Assembly (NCBI GenBank): GCA_963849105.1
Contig: CAWKGD010000005.1
Span: forward strand, 310,001 to 374,000
DNA from: CAVRXQ01 sp963849105
GTDB lineage: Bacteria > Actinomycetota > Acidimicrobiia > Acidimicrobiales > Bog-793
Reading direction: 5' to 3'
DNA length: 64,000 bases
The position numbers and the translations under genes were made by a program. Below, piece after piece: positions 42,204 through 50,969 of this stretch. The notes beneath the pieces are model-generated. The model was not told where the DNA came from. It saw nothing but the letters and a program-made list of their open reading frames with translations, and searched no databases. Each line of letters starts with the position of its first letter. Positions within the stretch are counted from its first letter, which is position 1.

Positions 42204-43997
42204 TTACTTTGTAGCGGGAACGATCACGCATCGGCAGCCGCCGTGTGCCGGCGGGCGGGTCTGCCCGGTCGGAAAGGCGGTGCCCACGGAGAGGACGCCT
42301 GCCAGCTCGTCGTCGTCGCAGTCCGAGCAGCGCAAGGTCCCGTCATCGGCGACCCAGGAGACGCCGGATCCCGAACGGTTGGCGATGGCGAGCACGCCTT
42401 CGGAGAAGGCCGCCACCGCGTGGTCAGAGCCGAGGTCCTCGACGCGTTCGCCCTTCCAATCCCGGTAGACCGCGCCGACGGCGTTCTGGTAAGAACCCGA
42501 CTCCGACGCCCCGGGACGCAGGGATTCTTCGAGTCGTCGGGCAATCGCCGAAGCGATCTCCCCACCGAGTCGATCAGCCGCGGCGAGCCCCGCCCCGTGT
42601 GCAGACGCGTCGAGTTCGGCCGCGGGGATCGTCGCCGCCCGCGCGCCGAGGCGCCCGGTCGCGAAGCGTGCCCCGGCTCGGTAGATCGCGGCAAGACCCG
42701 GCGCCGTCGCCTCGGAAAGGCTCTTCGCCGACGACTCGATCGAAATCACTTCGACGGGGTTTGTTCCCCGCCGCAACGAGCGCAACCGATCGAGGAGTTC
42801 GTTCTGTTCAACCCGGAGCGCCCGTTTCAGCTCATGGACGAGTTCTTGTCGAGGCTCGTCGAGCAACGCTTCCCTTTCCCTCAGCACCTCGGCTCGAGCC
42901 GATGCGAACGAATCTTCCGTCGCCCCAGCATCGCGTGGCGCGTCCGCGTGATCGGGCTGAACCTCCGCGCCCACGCCTGCCGCGCGCTCTCGCCGCGCGG
43001 CGATCGGCGCGGAACTGTCGGCGCGCCGGGCGGGGCGATCGCGGCGCTGTCGCGGCTTTGGTTCTGTCTTCGTTGTCTCAACACCGGCGGCCCGCAATTT
43101 CGCGAATAGCTCGTCGACTGCCTCGCCCTCTGCGCCTTCTGTCGTTGCCCCCGCGACGTCCGAAGTCGTGACGACCGGCATACCCACCGAAGCGGCCGTT
43201 TCTTGAGGCTCCCTGGGCTCCGTCGCGACGTCTGAAGTCCCTTCCCCGCGGCCGCGAGCCCCGGGCGATTTGGCTTGTTCCTTTTCGCTCTCGATCTCGC
43301 GGTGATCGACACCGCTGCGGCGCCTTGCGCCTTCCGCGGCGGTGCGCGCTTCCTCGTCGGAAGCTTGCAGACGTTCTCGCACATCGGCAATCGCGTCGGC
43401 GACGTGCGCGACCGCGGAGTACAAGCTGTCTTTTCCCGCCTGGAGCTGTTCGATCTGCGCCGCGAGCGCGCGACGCCGCTCGGTGAGATCGCCGAGGATC
43501 TTGCGACGAAGTTCTCGTGCCTCCTCGACCATCGCTCGACCATCGGAGCGCGCAGCCTCGAGCGCACCCGCCGCGGATTGGCGCGCGTCACCGACGATCG
43601 TCGAAGCTTCGGTTTCCGCGCGAGATCGGATTTCACGCCCCGCGGTCTCCGCCTCGGCGACGATCTGACCGGCGCGTGCCTCCGCCTTCGTCAGAACTTC
43701 CGCCCCCGCCGCGTGCGCCGCGTGCAGGATCCGAGCAGTCTCGGATCCGACTGCGGCAGAAAGCGTCTCCTCGTCGAACGATGGTGACTGCGCTTTGCGC
43801 TCCGCCTCAAAAAGCCGCGAGGCGAGATCAGCTTCGCGCGCGCGTACGGCACGGAGGTGTTGCGCGAGCTCGGCGAGGAAGCGCTTGACGATGCTCGGGT
43901 CGTAGCCCCGCCGAACCGTCGGGAACTCCCGATTGGCGACGGATTCGGGGTCGGGAATGCGCGACGAAGAAGACATCGTGAACTGCGCCTCATCCAT
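42204..43997 (-). CDS. DivIVA-domain coiled-coil protein with C-terminal phage-head-like Cys/His motif
   Basis: This 597-residue protein has an N-terminal DivIVA-type motif (REFPTVRRGYDPSIVKRFLA, about residues 23-42). A long coiled-coil follows (about 45-220), then an acidic, low-complexity spacer (about 230-370), then a mostly helical domain (380-560). The end reads CSDCDDDELAGV, then PPAHGGCRCVIVP. This C-x-x-C...P-x-H-x-x-C-R-C arrangement is typical of the Mu gpF/SPP1 gp7 minor head proteins, which have the same closing pattern. The combination is unusual; a polar-scaffold protein with a recruited domain is the simplest reading. No phage genes are nearby. Confidence 0.75.
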   Translation of the reverse strand: MDEAQFTMSSSSRIPDPESVANREFPTVRRGYDPSIVKRFLAELAQHLRAVRAREADLASRLFEAERKAQSPSFDEETLSAAVGSETARILHAAHAAGAEVLTKAEARAGQIVAEAETAGREIRSRAETEASTIVGDARQSAAGALEAARSDGRAMVEEARELRRKILGDLTERRRALAAQIEQLQAGKDSLYSAVAHVADAIADVRERLQASDEEARTAAEGARRRSGVDHREIESEKEQAKSPGARGRGEGTSDVATEPREPQETAASVGMPVVTTSDVAGATTEGAEGEAVDELFAKLRAAGVETTKTEPKPRQRRDRPARRADSSAPIAARRERAAGVGAEVQPDHADAPRDAGATEDSFASARAEVLREREALLDEPRQELVHELKRALRVEQNELLDRLRSLRRGTNPVEVISIESSAKSLSEATAPGLAAIYRAGARFATGRLGARAATIPAAELDASAHGAGLAAADRLGGEIASAIARRLEESLRPGASESGSYQNAVGAVYRDWKGERVEDLGSDHAVAAFSEGVLAIANRSGSGVSWVADDGTLRCSDCDDDELAGVLSVGTAFPTGQTRPPAHGGCRCVIVPATK

Positions 43998-44008
43998 TCC
44001 GAGCGAGC

Positions 44009-45205
44009 CTACGACTCAAATCGGTGCACCGATGATTCGATCCGCCCCCCGAGCCCTTCGAGCACCGAGACGGCCTGACCGATAGACGATACGGCGATCA
44101 CCTTGAGGTGCGGTCCGGCGTTCGCGCGCGCCGCGTCCAGTCCCGAGGGCGGCACGAGGAAGACCTGCGCTCCCGCCGAGCGGACCGCGCGGGTCTTTTC
44201 GGCGACGCCTCCCACGGCACCGACCGCACCGTTGTTCGACATCGTTCCGGTCGCGGCGACCAGTCGTCCGCCGGTGAGATCAGCACGGTCGAGTTTTTCG
44301 ATGAGGCCGAGGGTGAACGACAACCCGGCAGACGGTCCGACGATCCCGCCCGAGGAGAGCCTCACCGCGAACGGCAAGTCGACGTTGCGGTAGGTCTGCT
44401 CGACGCCGAACGGAAGGCACGCTTGCACCTTTCCGTGCGCCAGCACCGGGGACAGCGCGTGGTCGCCGAAGGCGTTGCACTCAAGGATCGATCCGGTCGC
44501 CTTCGACGAGCGAACGAGATCGCCAAGCCGATACGTGCGCGTCGACGTCTTCGTCTCGCCGAGGGCACGAAGTTTGAGCGCGACGCCAGAGCCGGCAGCG
44601 TGCGCGGCGATCGCCCGGACGAGTTGATCGGTCGTCAACGTCGGCGTTTTATCGACGGCGACGACGACGAGACCGACGCTCGGCGCCTCGGCGCGCGTCG
44701 TGCCCGGTTCGACGGCGTAGACGGCAGGGCCGTTTGCGATCGCCTTCGTCGGGTATCCGAGCGTGTGCAGCGCGACGAGTGTCGCGGCTTGCCGAGCGTT
44801 CGCCATATCGATGACGCCCTCTTCGTCGTACGTCGAGTTGCTCTGGCCACCGGTGAGCTCGGATGCAGCGATGATCGCCGAGCTGTCGTGGAGCTCGTAG
44901 TAGAGGTACCCGAGCGCCGAGAGCTGGCTGAGGTCGACGTCGGTGAGGACGACCGCTCCCTTGTGCGGATGCGACTCTGATCGCGGCACCGAGATCAGGG
45001 TGCCGATGTTGAACGCGTGGCCGGGGGTGATCGCGTAATAGGGGACGCTCCAGCGGCTCGTGACCAAGACGGCGGCGGCGACGATGACGACGATCGCGAT
45101 GGCGATGCGCCACACGCGTCCGAGCTTCCTCGCCCTGTCCGGCGTCTGTGGAACCAGGGGATCCGCGTCCTCGCCGGCCGCGACGTGCTCGTCTTCGGCC
45201 CGCAT
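44009..45205 (-). CDS. YlbL-type PDZ/S16 (Lon-like) membrane protease
   Basis: This 398-residue protease has one N-terminal membrane helix (IAIAIVVIVAAAVLVTSRW). The extracytoplasmic part starts VPYYAITPGHAFNIGTLI and includes a PDZ-like segment with VALKLRALGETKTS. The C-terminal S16 domain has the catalytic Ser in GIVGPSAGLSFTLGLIEKL and Lys in GGVAEKTRAVRSAGAQVFLV, forming the Ser-Lys dyad. YlbL homologues act in stress and cell-cycle quality control. It lies 11 bases upstream of the DivIVA-domain gene on the same strand, so an operon with it and the UPF0182 gene is likely. Confidence 0.92.
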   Translation of the reverse strand: MRAEDEHVAAGEDADPLVPQTPDRARKLGRVWRIAIAIVVIVAAAVLVTSRWSVPYYAITPGHAFNIGTLISVPRSESHPHKGAVVLTDVDLSQLSALGYLYYELHDSSAIIAASELTGGQSNSTYDEEGVIDMANARQAATLVALHTLGYPTKAIANGPAVYAVEPGTTRAEAPSVGLVVVAVDKTPTLTTDQLVRAIAAHAAGSGVALKLRALGETKTSTRTYRLGDLVRSSKATGSILECNAFGDHALSPVLAHGKVQACLPFGVEQTYRNVDLPFAVRLSSGGIVGPSAGLSFTLGLIEKLDRADLTGGRLVAATGTMSNNGAVGAVGGVAEKTRAVRSAGAQVFLVPPSGLDAARANAGPHLKVIAVSSIGQAVSVLEGLGGRIESSVHRFES

Positions 45206-45232
45206 CGTCGTAGCCTGCCACGGGGGAACTCG

Positions 45233-45868
45233 ATGATGGACGCGGACATGACACCGAGGGCGACGGCGCAGAGCGACGCGATCGAACGACGAGTCAGGGC
45301 CGCGACCGCCGTTCGCTCCGACCCCGCAGCGGCGCGCTCTTTACTGGCGGATCCGCTGCCAAAGGTTCGTGCCGCGGCGATCAGCGCGCTCGTACGACTC
45401 GGCGCGGCGAGGGAAAGTGAGGTCGATCAGGCGATCAGCGATCCAGACCCCCTCGTTCGCCGCCGGGTCTGCGAACTCGCGAATCGACTCCCGCATACCG
45501 ATTTCTCGCCGCTCCTCGACGACCCCGCCGACTCGGTCGTCGAAGCCGCGGCGTACGCGCTCGGCGAGACCGGCGCCACCGGAACGACGGATCGCCTCGC
45601 TCGCGTGGCGCGTGAACACCCTGATGCGTTGTGCCGTGAGGCGGCTGTCGCGGCGCTCGGAGCGATCGGCGCTCCGTCAGGAAAAGCGGCGATCCTCTCG
45701 GCGCTCGATGACGTGCCAGCGGTCAGACGCCGGGCGATCGTCGCGCTGGCGGCCTTCGACGGCCCCGACGTCGACACGGCATTGCGGACTCACCTTTCTG
45801 ATCGCGACTGGCAGACGCGCCAGGCCGCGGCCGCGATCCTCGGCGTCAGCGAGAACGAGCCACGCTGA
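45233..45868 (+). CDS. HEAT-repeat protein
   Basis: This 211-residue all-helical protein contains about five HEAT-like repeats, each with a D/N-P-x-V/L-R turn: DPLPKVRAAAISALVRLGA, DPDPLVRRRVCELANRL, DPADSVVEAAAYALGETGA, HPDALCREAAVAALGAIGA and a last DWQTRQAAAAILG. Such scaffolds (also lyase-like HEAT proteins) bind protein or tetrapyrrole partners. None is identifiable here. ATG 45233 is preceded by GGGGGAA. The 3' end overlaps the convergent MreB-like gene by 23 bases. Confidence 0.8.
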   Translation: MMDADMTPRATAQSDAIERRVRAATAVRSDPAAARSLLADPLPKVRAAAISALVRLGAARESEVDQAISDPDPLVRRRVCELANRLPHTDFSPLLDDPADSVVEAAAYALGETGATGTTDRLARVAREHPDALCREAAVAALGAIGAPSGKAAILSALDDVPAVRRRAIVALAAFDGPDVDTALRTHLSDRDWQTRQAAAAILGVSENEPR

Positions 45869-46853
45869 CGGCGTAGGACAGCCCGTCGGCGATCTCGAGA
45901 CAACGCGCCGCACCAAGGACGGCCGCCCGGCCGCCGTCCGACGCGACATGCACCGGCAGTCCCGTCACCTTCGCGAGTCGCTCGTCGAAGCCGCGCAACA
46001 GTGCCCCGCCACCGGCCAGCAACACACCAGAGGACAAAAGGTCGTTGACGAGTTCCGGGGGAGCCCCGGTGATCACCGCGACCACGGCGTCGAGGATCGG
46101 AGTGACGAGCTCTTCGAGGATCGGCCGGATATCGAGCGCTTTGACGACGGTGCTCGTTTGGAGTCCGGACTTCACCTCCCGTCCGGCCACCTCGGCCTCC
46201 GTATCCGGCGCGTCCGGTGAGACCGTGCCGATTTCAATGCGAACAGCCTCGGCGGTCGCTCGGTCGACGAGGACGCCGCGTTCACGAGCGAGGTAGGTGC
46301 GGATCGCCTCGTCGAAGTCGTCCGCACCGCGGGGAAACGAGGACGCCACGACGAGACCGCCGAGTGCGAGTACGCCGACGTCGGTCATCCCGGCGCCGAC
46401 GTCGGCGACCATCGATCCGCTCGGGTCGTCGATCGACAAACCGGCGCCGATTGCACAGGCCGTCGGCTGCGCGAGGAACAAGACCCCCTTCGCGCCGGCC
46501 CGCCGGATCGCCCGCTCGAGCGCCCGGTTCTGCACCTTCGTCGCACCAACGTGGGTGCAGACGAGGACCTTCGGATGCGACAGCCGCGAGACACCGGCTC
46601 GTCTGAGAGCCTCGGCGAGGACCGCCTCGACAAGGTCGATATCGACGAGCTGGCCGTTGCGCATCGGGCGTTGGATGCGGATCCGGCCGGAGGCTCTCGC
46701 TCCATGACCGAGCGCCTCGCTGCCGAAAGCGATCACCCGCCCCGAATCGCGGTCGATCGCCGCGATCGTCGGCTCCTCGACGAGCAACGCGCCACTGGCG
46801 TCGGCGATACGGGTCCACGCCGTTCCGAGATCGAGCGCGAGCTCCGCGCTCAC
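45846..46853 (-). CDS. MreB-like actin-fold ATPase
   Basis: This 335-residue protein of the MreB/Hsp70 ATPase fold has the phosphate-1 loop in ELALDLGTAWTRIADASG, phosphate-2 in VADVGAGMTDVGVLALGG (MreB: D-I-G-G-G-T-T-E-V) and the adenosine motif LLAGGGALLRGFDERL. LFLAQPTACAIGAGL also fits MreB (EEPMAAAIGAGL). The GTG start at 46853 follows AAGGG. It is shorter and more diverged than true MreB and lacks adjacent mreCD, so it may be an accessory filament rather than the rod determinant. It is divergent from the pseudoprotease gene at 46979. Confidence 0.85.
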   Translation of the reverse strand: MSAELALDLGTAWTRIADASGALLVEEPTIAAIDRDSGRVIAFGSEALGHGARASGRIRIQRPMRNGQLVDIDLVEAVLAEALRRAGVSRLSHPKVLVCTHVGATKVQNRALERAIRRAGAKGVLFLAQPTACAIGAGLSIDDPSGSMVADVGAGMTDVGVLALGGLVVASSFPRGADDFDEAIRTYLARERGVLVDRATAEAVRIEIGTVSPDAPDTEAEVAGREVKSGLQTSTVVKALDIRPILEELVTPILDAVVAVITGAPPELVNDLLSSGVLLAGGGALLRGFDERLAKVTGLPVHVASDGGRAAVLGAARCLEIADGLSYAVSVARSR

Positions 46854-46978
46854 GACGTTTCGCCCTTGCCCACGGGCGCATCGTACGGGCCGCGCGACAC
46901 GGCCCGACTCGATCCGCGGATGCGCCGAAGGACGAGGCGACCGTTCCGCGCCGGGATCGGTGGGTAGCCTTTGCCTGC

Positions 46979-48154
46979 GTGAACGGCCGCCCGGGGGGGT
47001 TTGACGGGAGCTCCGAAGAGGACCCCGCCGTGCCGCTCCTTCCACCCCAAGACCGTCTCTGGCGGCATCCGTCAGAGCTCGACCCGCTCGCGCTCCATCC
47101 CGACGCGGTGCGTCGCCGATGGCTGCTCAGTCATCCTTCGCGCCGCAGCGTCCTCACCGCTGGGATCGTCGGCGCGCTGATCGCGTCGGCGATCGCCGCG
47201 ATCGCGACCCACCTCGCTGATTCGGTTTCGACCGCTCCTCCAGCAAAGGTCGTCAATCCACCGGCAAGCGTTGTTCCGAACACGCCGAGCGCTGATCCGA
47301 TCAGCCCTGACATGGAGACCGCCGTCACGCGGGTCGCCGCTGCGCTCGCCACCGTGCAGGCCACGACGGGGAAGGTCCAGACCCGAGAGCTCGGCGTCGT
47401 CATCCGCTCGAACGGCATGCTGCTCGCACCCTCGAGGGGGATTGCCGGATCCCAAAGCCTGCTCGTGACGCTTGCCAACGGCGACGTCTACGTCGGATAC
47501 GTCGTCGGGTCCGATCCTCGCTCCGGGCTCGCCGTCGTCCATATCAATGGGGCGGGTGATCTGCCGACCGTCACGTTCTTGCGATCGCCGGTGATCGACC
47601 CGTCGCTCGCCCTCGCTTTGACCTGGCCGGGGCACAACTCCTTCACCATCGGCATGCTGCACGACACCGACTCGGTCGTCCGCGTCGGCAGTACGGCGAT
47701 CGTTGGCGCGATGACGACGGATTTCACCCCGACGCATTGTCCGATCGGATCGGCGTTGATGAGCTCGTCGGGTGCGATCGACGGCATCGTCGTCGGCGAC
47801 TCCAACGGCGCTGCGGTGGTTGCGCCGGCGTGGCTCGCGTCGGTTGTTGCCCGCGACCTGATCGGGGTGGGCAGCGTCGTACATGGTTGGCTTGGTATGC
47901 GCGGCGCAACGGATACTTTCTGGCCGGTCGGGGTGCGCATCGTGTCCGTCGCGAGTGGGAGCGAGCTCCATCGAGAGGGGATACGCGCGGGGGCGGTAGT
48001 CGTCGGCGTCGGTCAGGTGCGAATCCGCACGATGGAGGACCTCCGCGCCCGGCTGTACGGGCTGCGCCCCGGTGATCGCGTCATGCTGAGCATCGTCGAA
48101 GACGGCGTCGTGACGAAGCACTCCGTCGTACTCGCCGCGACGGAGTACCCCTGA
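46979..48154 (+). CDS. HtrA-like pseudoprotease with PDZ domain
   Basis: This 391-residue protein has a cytoplasmic N-terminus (about 50 residues), a membrane helix (SVLTAGIVGALIASAIAAIA), a trypsin-like beta-barrel (about 110-285) and a C-terminal PDZ domain (GWLGMRGATDTFWPVGVRIV, then GSELHREGIRAGAVVVGVG). In active HtrA the triad is H, D and the Ser of G-N-S-G-G-P. Here the His site is LAPSRGIAG, the Asp site DPRSGLAVVHI has lost the second Asp, and the Ser region is ALMSSSGAIDGI. No triad remains, so it is probably a regulatory or binding protein. GTG start. Confidence 0.85.
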   Translation: MNGRPGGFDGSSEEDPAVPLLPPQDRLWRHPSELDPLALHPDAVRRRWLLSHPSRRSVLTAGIVGALIASAIAAIATHLADSVSTAPPAKVVNPPASVVPNTPSADPISPDMETAVTRVAAALATVQATTGKVQTRELGVVIRSNGMLLAPSRGIAGSQSLLVTLANGDVYVGYVVGSDPRSGLAVVHINGAGDLPTVTFLRSPVIDPSLALALTWPGHNSFTIGMLHDTDSVVRVGSTAIVGAMTTDFTPTHCPIGSALMSSSGAIDGIVVGDSNGAAVVAPAWLASVVARDLIGVGSVVHGWLGMRGATDTFWPVGVRIVSVASGSELHREGIRAGAVVVGVGQVRIRTMEDLRARLYGLRPGDRVMLSIVEDGVVTKHSVVLAATEYP

Positions 48155-48182
48155 CGCCCGCGTCATCGACCACACTCCCGTT

Positions 48183-48596
48183 GTGAGCACCGCGTCGCCG
48201 CCGGCACGGACCGGGGCGGGACGCGCGTCCCGCTGGCTCACCCGCCGCGCGCTTGTCGCCACCCTCGCGATCGTGATCTGGGTCCTCGGCTGCGCGATCG
48301 CGGCGTGGTGGCAGGTCACCGTGGCGCTCGCCGGCAACGACCTCGCGTACCTCTACTCCGTCGAATGGCCATGCTTCGCCGTGTTCGGCGTCGTCGCCTG
48401 GTGGAATTTCGTCCACGACGACCCCGACTCGGTCGGCGGGCGCGCACTGCGCCGGCTGTCAGCTGCAAAGCCCGAACCGCCACCCGTCGAACGCACGCAC
48501 CGCGACGAGCCGGCCGACGATGAACTCGTCGCGTACAACGCCTACCTCGCCTCACTTTCGCAGCGCGGCGCGCCGAAGACCTGGAAACGCCGGTGA
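48183..48596 (+). CDS. Conserved actinobacterial two-helix membrane protein
   Basis: This is a 137-residue protein with two hydrophobic segments (TLAIVIWVLGCAIAAWWQVT and FAVFGVVAWWNFVHDDPDS-like) and a charged cytoplasmic tail. The pattern W-W-Q-x-x-x-A-x-x-G-N-D-L-A-Y-x-Y-x-x-E-W-P is one I associate with a family found next to DUF3817 genes in actinobacteria. It has no enzymatic motif. The stop codon overlaps the DUF3817 start (GTGA). Confidence 0.75.
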   Translation: MSTASPPARTGAGRASRWLTRRALVATLAIVIWVLGCAIAAWWQVTVALAGNDLAYLYSVEWPCFAVFGVVAWWNFVHDDPDSVGGRALRRLSAAKPEPPPVERTHRDEPADDELVAYNAYLASLSQRGAPKTWKRR

Positions 48597-48957
48597 ACCG
48601 CTCGCTCGCCGCGTACCGGGCGATGGCCTACGTCGTCGGGGTCTTGCTGATCGTGCTCGTCTTTGTCGGCGTGCCGCTGCAGTTCGGCGCCGGACACCCC
48701 GTCGTCGTCAACGTCGTCGGGCCGTCCACGGCTTTTGCTACATCGTCTATCTGGTTACCGCGGCAAACCTCGCTCGCCAGGAGCGCTTCAGCCTGAAAGA
48801 GCTGCTGGCGATCGTGGCGGCGGGACTCCTGCCCTTCCTCGCCTTCGTCGTCGAGCGCCGTGTCACGAGACGGATCACGAGCCGGCAGCTCGAAGTGGAA
48901 GGCCCGGTCGTCTCCCAGGCTTACGACGCCGTCCCCGCCCGTAGATTCGGTTCGTGA
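48593..48957 (+). pseudogene. DUF3817 membrane protein, frameshifted
   Basis: The N-terminal half (frame of GTG 48593) reads YRAMAYVVGVLLIVLVFVGV and HPVVVNVVG. The C-terminal half continues one base out of frame: VHGFCYIVYLVTAANLARQE, then LKELLAIVAAGLLPFLAFVV and ERRVTRRI. Together they make a normal DUF3817 protein of about 121 residues with three membrane helices. The break lies in GGGCC at 48719-48723, consistent with one lost base. Stop 48955-48957 overlaps the next start. Everything except the shift looks under selection. Confidence 0.75.
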
Positions 48958-50135
48958 CCTCGGATTCCGGTTTCGACGCGGGCGGCTTCCCCGGTCTGCT
49001 CGGCGACATGTTGAAGATGATGCGGACGGACGCGCCGCTGCAGTGGGAGCTCGCCCTGCAGTTCGCGCAGACGGTCGCGTCCGACGGCAAAGCGGAGCCG
49101 AACGTCGACCCCGTCCAGCGGATCCGCTACGAGGAGCTCGCCCGCATCGCCGAGTTGCAGGTCGCCGACGTGATCGGCATGCCGACCACCCCGAGCGGCA
49201 CGCCGTTGATGTTCGCGACGACCGGTCCTGCCGGCTGGGCGCGTCGCAGCCTCGAGTCCTGGCGGCCGATCGTCGAACGCTTTGCCTCGGCGATCCGCCC
49301 GGCGACGCCCGATGTGGAGGACCACGAGGACGAGGAGGAGTCAAAGGACCTCGCCCGGTTGATGGAGCAGTGGTCGAAGGCGATCTCCCCGGCAATGATC
49401 GCCTTGCAGATCGGATCGGCGATCGGCCATCTCGCCCGCACGACCCTCGGTCAGTACGAACTGCCACTGCCGCGTCGTGCCGGGGACGAGATTGCCGTCG
49501 TCCCGGAGAACACCGTGAGATTCGCGACCGAGTGGAGCCTCGATCCCGACGACACCGTGCTGTGGGTCGCGGCGCGGGATCTCACGATGCACGCCATCTT
49601 GTCTCGGTCGCACGTGCGCGACCGCTTCTCAACCTTGCTCGTGGAACACGCCGAGAACCTTCGACCCGACCTGACGGCGCTCGTCGACCGTCTCGGCGAG
49701 CTCTCGCCGACGGCGCTCGAAGATCCGAACGAGCTCAACGACCTCCTCGGGGACACCGGTTTCGGCGCTGACGTCGATGCGCCACAGGCCCGCCGATTGC
49801 GTGAGGAGCTCGCGACGCTCAGCGCGGTGCTCGTCGGCTACGCACAGTGGGCGACCGACGCCGTCGTCTCCCGGGTCATCGGCGCGCGCCGGCCGGTCGC
49901 CGAAGCGATGCGGCGTCGGCTCGTCGAAATGACCGAGGACGAGCGCGCCGCGGAGCGCTTGTTCGGACTCGACCTCAGCGCGGAGACCGTCGATCGAGGC
50001 GAGGCGTTCGTCTCCGGCGTCTTAGAACGCGGCGGCGCGAGCGAGCTCGCGAAGCTTTGGATTGCTGATGCGAATCTGCCGACGCCCGCCGAGCTCGACG
50101 CGCCGGGGCTTTGGATCGCGCGGGTGAACCTGTAA
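48954..50135 (+). CDS. DUF2342 (zincin_2) family protein
   Basis: This 393-residue protein belongs to the actinobacterial zinc-metalloprotease-like family often called coenzyme F420 associated. Typical features are PLQWELALQFAQTVASDG, VQRIRYEELARIAELQVAD, LARLMEQWSKAISPAMIALQ and QIGSAIGHLARTTLGQYELP. Where active members have the H-E-x-x-H helix, this protein has ARDLTMHAILSRSHV: the first His and the Glu are replaced, so catalysis is doubtful. GTG start overlaps the DUF3817 stop. It probably forms an operon with the two membrane genes upstream. Confidence 0.82.
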   Translation: MTSDSGFDAGGFPGLLGDMLKMMRTDAPLQWELALQFAQTVASDGKAEPNVDPVQRIRYEELARIAELQVADVIGMPTTPSGTPLMFATTGPAGWARRSLESWRPIVERFASAIRPATPDVEDHEDEEESKDLARLMEQWSKAISPAMIALQIGSAIGHLARTTLGQYELPLPRRAGDEIAVVPENTVRFATEWSLDPDDTVLWVAARDLTMHAILSRSHVRDRFSTLLVEHAENLRPDLTALVDRLGELSPTALEDPNELNDLLGDTGFGADVDAPQARRLREELATLSAVLVGYAQWATDAVVSRVIGARRPVAEAMRRRLVEMTEDERAAERLFGLDLSAETVDRGEAFVSGVLERGGASELAKLWIADANLPTPAELDAPGLWIARVNL

Positions 50136-50164
50136 TCCTGAATCGGCGCGACCAGGAAGTACGA

Positions 50165-50461
50165 CTAGGCGCGCTCGGCTTGTTCTTGTTCTTCTGGGAT
50201 GCCGAGGTCCCATTCCAACAAAATGTTCTCCCGCTCGGCGTCGCGCACGACCCGCTCGCGATTGCGACGGAACTGCGGGTCGTGGGGAGGGAGAAGCACC
50301 AACCGGGCGAGCGCACGTTCGCGGAACGCCTCGACGACGGCGCGCTCGCCGAACTCCGATTCCACCTCCCAATGGGGCGCGACCGGTCCGAGGTAGACGA
50401 TGCGCACATGCGCCCGTGGCGGTTCCGGAGTCGCGTTGTCCTGCGGCATCGCCATGGTCAT
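50165..50461 (-). CDS. Conserved hypothetical protein
   Basis: This 98-residue soluble protein starts at ATG 50461 behind GAAGGAG. It contains HVRIVYLGPVAPHWEVESEFG, then RLVLLPPHDPQFRRNRERVV, with an acidic end (GIPEEQEQAERA). The basic centre and acidic end suggest a partner-binding adaptor. It lies between the DUF2342 gene and a WhiB gene; actinobacterial homologues are expected but no function is known to me. Confidence 0.65.
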   Translation of the reverse strand: MTMAMPQDNATPEPPRAHVRIVYLGPVAPHWEVESEFGERAVVEAFRERALARLVLLPPHDPQFRRNRERVVRDAERENILLEWDLGIPEEQEQAERA

Positions 50462-50693
50462 CGTCTGCTCCTTCGATCTGCAGCCGAAGTTTAGGACCGG
50501 ATCGTCGAGGGTAAATGCGAGTATCTCGGCGGCAAATTGGTCACTTCGATGCGCAAGTTATGAGGGTCCTGTGAATTCGCTGCCAATTGCTGGACAAAGC
50601 GAACACCGGGAGTAAGTTGCGAAAGAAGGTCCCGTTGAGCCGCCAGGCGGAGCATTCGATACCCGAGACGGACGACGCGAAGGGAGGTGGGCG

Positions 50694-50939
50694 ATGGAAG
50701 CGGAGTGGATGTCGCAGGGCAAGTGCCGCTCGCTCCCGCCCGAAACCTTCTTCCCGAGTGACGGCGTGGGTGTCGAGATCGCTCGACGGCTCTGCGCCGA
50801 CTGCCCGGTGAAAGAACCCTGCCTCGAGTACGCGATGGCGAACCACATTGACCATGGCGTCTGGGGCGGGACTTCGGAGCGCGAACGTCGCCGCATCGCC
50901 CGCTCCCGGCGGCGGCTCGCGACGCACCCGGTTCACTAG
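50694..50939 (+). CDS. WhiB-family iron-sulfur regulator (copy 1)
   Basis: This 81-residue WhiB-like protein starts at ATG 50694 after GGGAGGTGGG. The four cluster ligands are C11 (QGKCRSLPP), then RLCADCPVKEPCLEYA (C-x-x-C-x-x-x-x-x-C). The beta-turn GVWGGTSERERRRIARSRR ends in a basic AT-hook-like tail. WhiB proteins bind a [4Fe-4S] cluster and RNA polymerase sigma-A to control transcription. Length and order match WhiB1/WhmE-type members. No close target can be inferred from the neighbours. Confidence 0.95.
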   Translation: MEAEWMSQGKCRSLPPETFFPSDGVGVEIARRLCADCPVKEPCLEYAMANHIDHGVWGGTSERERRRIARSRRRLATHPVH

Positions 50940-50969
50940 CACGATCGGCGCGTCCGCGCGCCTCCGGAC

